From Allobosea sp. Root483D1 (lineage in GTDB: Bacteria; Pseudomonadota; Alphaproteobacteria; Rhizobiales; Beijerinckiaceae): a stretch of 64,000 nt of DNA. This document shows, one piece after another, positions 17,270-24,020 of the stretch. The notes below the pieces were generated by a model. That model was given only the letters and a program-made list of their open reading frames with translations, was not told where the DNA came from and ran no database searches. The stretch's first letter is position 1; each line of letters begins with the position of its first letter. The stretch is from contig NZ_LMJW01000018.1 of assembly GCF_001429505.1 (NCBI RefSeq), positions 165,558 to 229,557 on the forward strand, written 5' to 3'. Position numbers and translations under genes: made by a program.

Positions 17270-18028
17270 TCAGCCTTGCAAAAGGGCGTAGACATCGCCT
17301 GAGTTCGCATCATGTGGCAGTTCGCGGATATAGCCGGCCATCGCCGCGGCGGGAACAGCTTCGGCGAAGGCGAGCGTCTGGCTCTCGCCCAGTGCGACAT
17401 TGAAGCGGTAGGGGCCGAGCGCCGCGAGCCTGGCGAGACAGGCTTGCGCGACATCGCGCTGGATCGTGGTGAACTCGAAGGAGAGGGCGGGCGGCGTCTG
17501 GCTGAGCCCGGCGAGCACATGTGCCTCGAAGCCCTCGACATCGATCTTGACGAAGGCGGGCAGGCCGTATTCGCCGATCAGTGCATCGAGCGTGGTGCAA
17601 GGCACGGTGAGCTCGCGATCCCAGATCTGCTCGCCCCAGCCTTCCTGGCCGTGAGCCGCATCGACGAACTCGGCCGAGAGGGTCGAGACGGTCGGGTTGG
17701 CGCTGTTGATCCGGAGCGTTGCCGTGCCCTCGCTGTCGCCGCAGGCGGCCTCGACCAGCGTCACCTTGGGATCGCGGCCGTGGATAAGGCGCAGCGCCCT
17801 TGCCGGGCCGGGCTGAGGTTCGAGCGCAACGACGCGGGCCCCTAACCGGCGGAAGGAGGAGATGCGGTCGCCGACATGGGCGCCAATGTCGAAGGCGAGG
17901 TCGCCCGGCCGCAGGAAGCGCGCATAGAGCGAGTCCATGGCGACCTTGCGGACATGGTCGCCATGGTAGACGCGCAGCGAGCGCGCCAGGCTCTTTGCGG
18001 TGCCCTGGGGGTACGCGACCGGCTTCAT
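17270..18028 (-). CDS. FkbM family methyltransferase
   Basis: A 252-residue SAM-dependent methyltransferase of the FkbM type. The SAM-binding loop is FDIGAHVGDRISSFRRLG, followed by the acidic VVALEPQP, and the FkbM-typical PAFVKIDVEGFEAHVL lies near the C-terminus. FkbM proteins often O-methylate sugars or polyketides. The start ATG at 18028 overlaps the mdoH stop (ATGA), so the two are translationally coupled; a substrate within glucan or surface-sugar metabolism is therefore a reasonable inference. It is soluble, with no signal peptide. Confidence 0.85.
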   Translation of the reverse strand: MKPVAYPQGTAKSLARSLRVYHGDHVRKVAMDSLYARFLRPGDLAFDIGAHVGDRISSFRRLGARVVALEPQPGPARALRLIHGRDPKVTLVEAACGDSEGTATLRINSANPTVSTLSAEFVDAAHGQEGWGEQIWDRELTVPCTTLDALIGEYGLPAFVKIDVEGFEAHVLAGLSQTPPALSFEFTTIQRDVAQACLARLAALGPYRFNVALGESQTLAFAEAVPAAAMAGYIRELPHDANSGDVYALLQG

Positions 18029-19848
18029 CGGGTGTCGCCGCCCTGGATCGCGACGATCTCGGCCGGCGGGTCGAAATCCTCGGGGATGCCGCAGAGACCC
18101 GAGCGGACGAACAGGGCGCCCAGCGCCGGCGCTGCGGTCAGCATCGCGAAGGGGATGGCGAGGAGATAGCCGGCAGTCAGCGGCAGCGACCAGACCAGCA
18201 CGGCCGGCGACAGTACGGCGAGCGTGCCGAAGATGTAGATTCCAAACAGCAGATGCGGCCAGAGGCCGGCGAAGGCGGTGGCGAAGGAGAGGGCATGGGC
18301 ATCGCGGGCCTGGCCGTTCCAGCCGATCTTCGCCTTGCCGAAGGCGAGGCCGATCATGAACAGCGTGGTCCGGAAGGTCGAGACCGCGCCCTGCAGGAAG
18401 GCGAAGACGACCTCGATCAGCGAGGAGACGACGAAGCGCAAGGTGCCGCCATAGCGCTTCGTGCCATCCTTGGTCAGCAGGATGTCGGCGAAGCCGGCGA
18501 GCTTGGGCGACAGGTACATCGCGAAGAACAGCACATAGAGGAAGGCGGCGAAGCCGGCGGGGTAATCGGCGATTGCGCGATCCTCCAGCACCTTCAACGG
18601 CAGGAGCGCGATCATCAGCGTCCAGGCCGGGAGGCCGATGAACATCAGGATCGCCCAGGCGAGCTGGAAGCGGCTCATCGCCTTGAGGTCGGGAATGTCC
18701 ATGATCTTCAGATACTGCAGATTGCCGAGGCACCAGCGCAGGTCGCGCCGGGCGAATTCGAGCATGGTCGGCGGGTTCTCCTCCCAGCTGCCCGCCTCGA
18801 CCGGGAGCACGCGGACCTCGTAGCCGGCGCGGCGCATCAGGGTCGCCTCGACCTGGTCGTGGCTCATGATGGGACCGCCGAGCGGCGGCCCGCCCGGCAC
18901 GGTCGGCAGATGGCAATGGTCGCGGAAGGGCGCGATCCGCACCATGGCGTTGTGGCCCCAGAACGGACCGCAATCGCCGATCCACCAGGCCGAGCCCATG
19001 GTGTAGGGCCGCATGCCGTGGCGCATGCCGAACTGGAAGATGCGGGCGAAGGCCGATTTGCTCGGCATGCCGACGACGAGGCTCTGCAGGATGCCGAGCT
19101 TCGGATAGGCCTGCATCATCCGGGCGAGGGCGAGGATGGCTCGCCCCGACATCACGGAGTCGGCGTCGAGCGGCAGCATCAGCTCATAGCGATCGCCCCA
19201 GCGCTCGCAGAAATCGCGGACATTGCCGGCCTTGTAGCCGGCATTGTCGCTGCGGCGGCGATAGACGACGGTGCAGTCCTCGCCCGCATCGCGGGAGAGC
19301 TCGGCCGCAAGCGCTTCCTCGCGAGCCGCGACCTCCGAGTCATTTGTGTCGGAGAGCACGAAATAATCGAACCAGCCGCCCTCGCCGGTGGCGTTGACAC
19401 TTTCCTTGACGATACGCAGCCGCGCGAAGGCGCGGGCCGGGTCCTCGTTGCGCAGCGTCATCAGCACGGCGGTGCGGATTGTGAGCGGCGTCTTTGCCTC
19501 GCCGGCGGCTGCGAAGGGCGCGACCTGATCGAGTCCGTCCTCCGTGCCGTGCAGGAGCCAGAGCCCGATCACGGCGTTCCAGAAGCCGAGCACGGTCCAG
19601 GGTGCGCCGAACAGGAAGGCGATGAAGATCGCGATATCGGCAAGGCTCCAGCCGCCGGCCGAGAGCACGCGCGCCAGGCCGTAAAGCAGGCCCGCGAGGG
19701 TTACGAGATTCAGGGCCGCGACGAGCCAGCGCCGCGCCAGCAAGGTGGAGAAGGACTGCAGCCCCGCCGGCGTCAGCCTGGTGTCCTCTTGCGCCGCCGC
19801 CTGGAACGTGGTCGGAGCGGGACGCTGGTTCATGGCGGTTTCCGTCAT
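18025..19848 (-). CDS. mdoH: Glucans biosynthesis glucosyltransferase H
   Basis: A 607-residue inner-membrane family 2 glycosyltransferase that builds and exports the osmoregulated periplasmic glucan backbone from UDP-glucose. Two hydrophobic segments precede the catalytic domain (about 38-60 and 72-100). The catalytic domain holds the aspartates in LSDTNDSE and LPLDADSVMSG and an RRDLRWCLGN processive motif. At least five further membrane segments follow. Family resemblance to OpgH is strong (VLMTLRNEDP, WWIGDCGPFWGHNA). The periplasmic partner mdoG is not in the window. The start could also be the ATG at 19833, which has a better upstream GACGGAAA. The gene is divergent from the dehydrogenase at 19890, with only 41 nt between starts. 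Confidence 0.87.
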   Translation of the reverse strand: MTETAMNQRPAPTTFQAAAQEDTRLTPAGLQSFSTLLARRWLVAALNLVTLAGLLYGLARVLSAGGWSLADIAIFIAFLFGAPWTVLGFWNAVIGLWLLHGTEDGLDQVAPFAAAGEAKTPLTIRTAVLMTLRNEDPARAFARLRIVKESVNATGEGGWFDYFVLSDTNDSEVAAREEALAAELSRDAGEDCTVVYRRRSDNAGYKAGNVRDFCERWGDRYELMLPLDADSVMSGRAILALARMMQAYPKLGILQSLVVGMPSKSAFARIFQFGMRHGMRPYTMGSAWWIGDCGPFWGHNAMVRIAPFRDHCHLPTVPGGPPLGGPIMSHDQVEATLMRRAGYEVRVLPVEAGSWEENPPTMLEFARRDLRWCLGNLQYLKIMDIPDLKAMSRFQLAWAILMFIGLPAWTLMIALLPLKVLEDRAIADYPAGFAAFLYVLFFAMYLSPKLAGFADILLTKDGTKRYGGTLRFVVSSLIEVVFAFLQGAVSTFRTTLFMIGLAFGKAKIGWNGQARDAHALSFATAFAGLWPHLLFGIYIFGTLAVLSPAVLVWSLPLTAGYLLAIPFAMLTAAPALGALFVRSGLCGIPEDFDPPAEIVAIQGGDTR

Positions 19849-19889
19849 GGGCTCATCAGGCTGGCGGGGAACGGCGCGGAGGGCGATGC

Positions 19890-20888
19890 GTGGTAAAGCC
19901 GGCAATTGCAAACGAAGCAAGCGGAGAGACGCAGGCGACCGCGCTCTGGTATGCCGCCGCGCGTGAATGCGTCCTGAACACGGAAGAGCTGCCGCTGCCC
20001 GGGCCGGGCGAGTGCCTTGTGCGCACGCTCTGGAGCGGCATCAGCCGCGGCACCGAGCGGCTGGTCTTCGAGGGCCGGGTTCCCGAGAGCGAATATGAGC
20101 GCATGCGAGCCCCCCTCCAGCAGGGCGCGTTCCCGTTTCCGGTGAAATACGGCTACTGCGCCGTCGGCATGGTGGATGCGGGCCCGGCCGAGCTGCTCGG
20201 CAGGACTGTGTTCTGCCTGCATCCGCATCAGGACCACTTCGTCGTGCCGACGGACCGCGTGGCCATGGTGCCGGAAGGCCTTCCGGCCAGGCGTGCCGTG
20301 CTCGCCGCGAACATGGAAACCGCGCTCAATGCGCATTGGGATGCCGGCTCCGGCCCGGCCGACCGGATCGTCGTGGTCGGCGGCGGCGTGCTCGGCCTGC
20401 TCGTTGCGTATATCGCGGCAAGGCTGCCGGGCGCCGAGGTGACGCTGGTCGATCTCGACGAGAGCCGAGCCGGGCTTGCGGAGGCGCTGGGCTGCCGGTT
20501 CGCGCTGCCGACGCACTGCCCGCAGGATGCCGACCTTGTCTTCCATGCCAGCGCCAGCGCTGCCGGTCTCGCCACGGCGATCGGCGCAGCCGGGTTCGAA
20601 GCACGGATCGTCGAGTTGAGCTGGTATGGCGAGGGCAGCGTAGCGGCGCCGCTCGGTGGCGCCTTCCATGCCCGGCGCCTGCAACTCGTCTCCTCGCAGG
20701 TCGGGCAGGTCTCGCCGTCGCGGCGGGCGCGCTTCGATTATGCGCGACGGGCCAATGCGGCGCTGGCGCTGCTGGCTGACGCGCGGCTCGATGCGCTGAT
20801 CACGGACGAGATCGCGTTCAGGGATGCGCCTGCGCGATTGCCCGCGCTGTTCGCCGGCGCAGGGCTGACGGCGGTCCTGCGCTATTGA
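19890..20888 (+). CDS. BchC-like medium-chain dehydrogenase (zinc-less)
   Basis: A 332-residue medium-chain dehydrogenase/reductase. The N-terminal GroES-like half has WSGISRGTERLVFEGRVP, a motif I recall from BchC-type bacteriochlorophyllide dehydrogenases, and lacks the usual catalytic Cys and GHE zinc ligand. The Rossmann half has VVVGGGVLGLLVAYIAAR and acidic LVDLDESRA, which favours NAD. The C-terminus shows ELSWYGEG and the SSQVGQVSPSRRARFDYARR block. The substrate is unknown. The start is a GTG preceded by GGAGGG at 19877-19882. It is the first gene of a plus-strand set with PTPS-like, glycosyltransferase and methyltransferase genes, from which an intergenic palindrome separates it. 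Confidence 0.82.
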   Translation: MVKPAIANEASGETQATALWYAAARECVLNTEELPLPGPGECLVRTLWSGISRGTERLVFEGRVPESEYERMRAPLQQGAFPFPVKYGYCAVGMVDAGPAELLGRTVFCLHPHQDHFVVPTDRVAMVPEGLPARRAVLAANMETALNAHWDAGSGPADRIVVVGGGVLGLLVAYIAARLPGAEVTLVDLDESRAGLAEALGCRFALPTHCPQDADLVFHASASAAGLATAIGAAGFEARIVELSWYGEGSVAAPLGGAFHARRLQLVSSQVGQVSPSRRARFDYARRANAALALLADARLDALITDEIAFRDAPARLPALFAGAGLTAVLRY

Positions 20889-20900
20889 TCTTTTCCCGGG

Positions 20901-21009
20901 TCATCCCGGACAAGCGGCAAAGCCGCGCCGATCCGGGATCCATTCCGGAGCCTTCCCGATTGGGGTTCCGGAATGGGTCCCGGGTCTCCCTTCGGTCGCC
21001 CGGGACGAC
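20901..21009. repeat. Intergenic palindromic element, CCCGGA...CCGGGACGA type
   Basis: Contains TCATCCCGGACAAGCGGCAA and GCCGCGCCGATCCGGGATCC on the left, a central CCATTCCGGA/TTCCGGAATGG pair, and GGTCCCGGGTCTCCCTTCGG then CCCGGGACGAC on the right. It is a relative of 16148-16250 and lies between two genes of one strand, so it is transcribed if they form an operon. Confidence 0.75.
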
Positions 21010-21076
21010 ACGCGTCGTGGAGGGTAGGCAGAAGCGCGGCAGGGGCTTAAGCAAGCTGCGCTGAAGGAGACCGCCC

Positions 21077-21478
21077 ATGTTTTCCGTCGAAGTCCGCGAT
21101 CGCATCATGATCGGCCATTCGCTGCCTGATCCGTTCTTCGGCCCGGCGCAGGCGATGCACGGCGCGACCTTCGTCGTCGACGTCGCCTTCTTCCGTGAGA
21201 ATCTCACCCGTCAGAACGTCGTGGTCGATATCGGCGCGGCGCTCTCCGTGCTGAACCAGACGCTGAAGCCGCTGAACTACCAGAATCTGGATGCCCTGCC
21301 GCAGTTCGCGGGCGTGCTGACCACCACCGAATTCCTCTGCAAATACATCTTCGACGCGATGGCGGCCGCGGCGCGCTCCGGCAAGCTCGGGGCGGACGCC
21401 GCCGATCTCGCCAAGATCCGTGTGACGCTGCACGAGACCGACCTGGCCAGGGCAAGCTATGAGGGCGCGCTCGCGTGA
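21077..21478 (+). CDS. 6-pyruvoyl-tetrahydropterin synthase-like protein, active site degenerate
   Basis: A 133-residue tunnelling-fold protein aligned by eye to QueD/PTPS. Kept: His14 (GHSLP), His28 (MHGATF), the VDIG turn, the TTTEFL Glu and the C-terminal substrate-anchoring Glu in LHETDLARASYEG. Lost: the third zinc histidine (HGH becomes HGA, Ala30), the catalytic Cys four residues before His28 (Ala24), and the Asp-His dyad (LDHHYLN becomes LNYQNLD). It is thus unlikely to do the QueD or PTPS reaction in the known way, though the pterin pocket may survive. GAAGGAGA at 21063-21070 decides the start. Its stop overlaps the glycosyltransferase start in GTGA. Confidence 0.85.
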   Translation: MFSVEVRDRIMIGHSLPDPFFGPAQAMHGATFVVDVAFFRENLTRQNVVVDIGAALSVLNQTLKPLNYQNLDALPQFAGVLTTTEFLCKYIFDAMAAAARSGKLGADAADLAKIRVTLHETDLARASYEGALA

Positions 21479-22527
21479 GCGAGATCGTCTTCGCCATTCC
21501 CGGCGACCTCTCGCTGCCGACCGGCGGCTATGCTTACGACCGGCGGCTCCTGGCGGAATGGCACGAGATGGGCGTCGCGGCGCGCCATCTGCCGCTCCCG
21601 GGTGGTTTCCCGACACCGAACGAGGTCGATCTCGCCGAAACCGGCCGGGCGATCCTGTCGCAGCCCTATGACAGCGTGCTGCTGATCGACGGCCTCGCCT
21701 ATGGCGCCTTCCCTGAGAGCATCGCGGCCGGGCTGGCCGGGCGCGTCGTCGCGCTGGTACATCATCCGCTCGGATTGGAAACGGGCCTGCCGCCGGTGCA
21801 GGCGGCGGAGTTCGTCAGGCGCGAGACGGCGGCCTTGCGTTATGCGGCTGCTGTCATCGCCTCCAGCGAGACGACCAAGCGCCTGCTCGTCGCCGATTTC
21901 GCCGTGCCGGCGGAACGCATCACGGTTGCCGAGCCGGGTGTCGACCCGGCGGAGCGGGCAACCGGTTCCGGAGGCAGCGAGAGCGTCGAATTGCTCGCCG
22001 TCGGCTCGCTCGTGCCGCGCAAGGGCTATGACGTTCTGATCGCGGCGCTGGCGGGGCTGGCTGACAAGCCATGGCGCCTGACCATCGTCGGCGCTGATGA
22101 TCGCGCACCTGCGACCACAGCTGCTTTGAAGACCCAGATTGCCGCCGCCGGGCTGTCCGAGCGGATCAGGCTCACGGGTGCGCTTCGGCAGGGCGAACTC
22201 GACGCGGCCTATGTCAGGGCCGATCTCTTCGTCATGCCGTCGTTGTTCGAGGGCTACGGCATGGTGCTGACCGAGGCGCTGGCGCGCGGCCTGCCGATCC
22301 TGTGCACCACGGGCGGAGCCGCTGCCGAGACGGCTCCCGACGAGGCTGCATTGAAGGTCCCGCCGGGCGATGTCGCGGCACTGCGTGCCGGGCTGGCACG
22401 GTTGTTGGATGATCGGGACGAGCGTCGGCGCCGCGCCGACGCGGCCTGGCATGCAGCCGGCGCATTGCCGCGCTGGCGGCGGACTGCGACGATCGTCGCT
22501 GAAGTTTGTGCGAAGGTATCCCCATGA
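21475..22527 (+). CDS. Glycosyltransferase family 4 (GT-B fold)
   Basis: A 350-residue retaining GT-B glycosyltransferase. The N-terminal glycine loop is LSLPTGGYAYDRR, LVHHPLGLETG lies mid-protein, and the donor-binding C-terminal half has AVGSLVPRKGYDVLI and the EX7E motif in FEGYGMVLTEAL. It has no membrane segment. It should transfer a nucleotide-activated sugar to an unknown acceptor; since it is coupled by overlaps to the PTPS-like gene (GTGA) and the methyltransferase gene (ATGA), the acceptor may be a pterin-like or other small molecule. The first codon is GTG. Confidence 0.87.
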   Translation: MSEIVFAIPGDLSLPTGGYAYDRRLLAEWHEMGVAARHLPLPGGFPTPNEVDLAETGRAILSQPYDSVLLIDGLAYGAFPESIAAGLAGRVVALVHHPLGLETGLPPVQAAEFVRRETAALRYAAAVIASSETTKRLLVADFAVPAERITVAEPGVDPAERATGSGGSESVELLAVGSLVPRKGYDVLIAALAGLADKPWRLTIVGADDRAPATTAALKTQIAAAGLSERIRLTGALRQGELDAAYVRADLFVMPSLFEGYGMVLTEALARGLPILCTTGGAAAETAPDEAALKVPPGDVAALRAGLARLLDDRDERRRRADAAWHAAGALPRWRRTATIVAEVCAKVSP

Positions 22528-23363
22528 GCGGCTTTTCTCCCGACTGGCTGGCTTTGCGCGAACCGGCCGACCATGCCGCGCGCAATCCGCAGGTGCTCGC
22601 TGCAGTCGGCTCGACCTTTGCCGGACGGCAATCGCTTTCGGTCGTCGATCTCGGATGTGGTGCCGGCTCGAACCTGCGTGGCAGCTACAGCGCGCTGCCC
22701 GTGCGCCAGCACTGGACGCTCGTCGATGCCGATTCGCGCCTCTTGTCCGTCGCCCGGCGCAAGCTCACCGAATGGGCCGACGAGGCGCAGGAGCAGGGCG
22801 AGGAGATCGTCTTGCACAAGGACGACAAGACGCTGACGGTCGATTTCCGCCAGGCCGACCTGACCAAGGAGCTCGAATGGGTGCTCGGCTGGCAGCCGGA
22901 TCTGGTCACGGCCGCGGCGCTGTTCGATCTCGCCTCGGCACGCTGGCTCGAACGTTTCGTCGCCTCGCTCGTCAGCATGCGGCTGCCGCTCTACACCGTG
23001 CTGACCTATGACGGGCGCGAGAGCTGGGAGCCGACACACCCGGAAGACCAGCGCATGCTCACGGCCTTCCATCATCACCAGCGCACGGACAAGGGCTTCG
23101 GCCCGGCGGCCGGCCCCGATGCCACCGAGGCGCTGGCCCAAGCCTTCCGCAAGGCAGGCACGGCGGTCACGGTCGGTGAAAGCCCGTGGCAGCTCGAAGC
23201 GAGCCAGCCCGACCTGATCCGCGAGCTAGCGGCGGGTATCGCTGCCGCCGTTGGCGAGACCGGGCATGTCGCATCGGAGGCGATCGCCGCCTGGCTGGAG
23301 GCCAAGCGCGGCGCGGTCTCGGTACGCATCGGCCATCAGGACCTGTGGGCACGGCCGGTGTGA
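22524..23363 (+). CDS. Class I SAM-dependent methyltransferase
   Basis: A 279-residue soluble methyltransferase. Motif I is VVDLGCGAGSNLRG near residue 40, followed by LVDADSRLL as motif II. The central WQPDLVTAAALFDLASARWL and LTYDGRESW blocks are distinctive but I cannot tie them to a characterised substrate. The ATG at 22524 lies within the glycosyltransferase stop (ATGA), so the three genes from 21077 are one translational unit. A plausible role is methylation of the product made by the preceding enzymes; this is inference from position. Confidence 0.84.
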   Translation: MSGFSPDWLALREPADHAARNPQVLAAVGSTFAGRQSLSVVDLGCGAGSNLRGSYSALPVRQHWTLVDADSRLLSVARRKLTEWADEAQEQGEEIVLHKDDKTLTVDFRQADLTKELEWVLGWQPDLVTAAALFDLASARWLERFVASLVSMRLPLYTVLTYDGRESWEPTHPEDQRMLTAFHHHQRTDKGFGPAAGPDATEALAQAFRKAGTAVTVGESPWQLEASQPDLIRELAAGIAAAVGETGHVASEAIAAWLEAKRGAVSVRIGHQDLWARPV

Positions 23364-23409
23364 GGCCATTGCCAATCATGCCGAATTCGGCCATGCCGCG
23401 AACCCGACC

Positions 23410-23910
23410 ATGACCTCGCTTCCCCTCACCATTCGCCAGGAACTGCCGGGCGACGCAGCGGCGATCGAACGCCTGCACGAGCGCGCCTTCGGACCGGGCC
23501 GCTTCGCGCGGACGGCTTTTCGTCTACGTGAGGGCGCGCCGCCCGATCCGGCACTCTCCTTCGCCAGCCATGTCGGCACCTTTCTGGTCGGCGCGGTCCG
23601 GGTGACGCCCATCCTCGCCGGTGGCGCGCCGGCGTTGATGCTCGGCCCGCTGACCGTCGATCCAGCCTTCGACGGGCGGGGCATCGGGGCGGCGCTGATG
23701 AACGCGGCGATCGAGGCGGCGCGCGAGCACGGCCATGATCTGATCCTGCTGGTGGGGGATGCGCCCTATTACGCCCGCTTCGGCTTCAAGCCGGTGAAGC
23801 CGGGCCAGCTCGTGCTGCCCGGCCCGGCCGATCCGGGGCGGTTCCTGGCGCTGGAGCTGAAGGACGGCGTGCTGGCACAGCGCAGCGGCGCGGTGGCGGC
23901 GCTGCGCTGA
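23410..23910 (+). CDS. GNAT family N-acetyltransferase
   Basis: A 166-residue GNAT acetyltransferase of the YhbS kind. The acetyl-CoA-binding loop is DGRGIGAALMNAAIEAAREH, with LGPLTVDPAF before it and DAPYYARFGFKP after it. The ATG at 23410 removes an upstream extension that overlaps the methyltransferase gene and is not family-like. It lies 46 nt after the methyltransferase; membership of that set is uncertain, as GNAT genes move independently. Substrate unknown. Confidence 0.83.
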   Translation: MTSLPLTIRQELPGDAAAIERLHERAFGPGRFARTAFRLREGAPPDPALSFASHVGTFLVGAVRVTPILAGGAPALMLGPLTVDPAFDGRGIGAALMNAAIEAAREHGHDLILLVGDAPYYARFGFKPVKPGQLVLPGPADPGRFLALELKDGVLAQRSGAVAALR

Positions 23911-23916
23911 TCAAGG

Positions 23917-24013
23917 CGTCATTCTCGGGCTTGACCCGAAAATCTCCTGACCAGAAGGCGCAGACCAGAGCCACATTCAGCCTGAGATGCTCGGGTCAAG
24001 CCCGAGCATGACG
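23917..24013. repeat. Intergenic palindromic element, CGTCAT...ATGACG family
   Basis: Starts CGTCATTCTCGGGCTTGACC and ends GATGCTCGGGTCAAGCCCGA then GCATGACG at 24013. Its outer arms pair (CGTCATTCTCGGGCTTGACCCGA with TCGGGTCAAGCCCGA..ATGACG). It lies between convergent genes and may act as a bidirectional transcription-end structure. Confidence 0.76.
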
Positions 24014-24020
24014 GTGGTGG

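Noticed and set aside
21077..21478. Ordinary QueD / 6-carboxytetrahydropterin synthase
   Set aside because: The third zinc His, catalytic Cys and Asp-His pair are absent, so the standard call is not supported.
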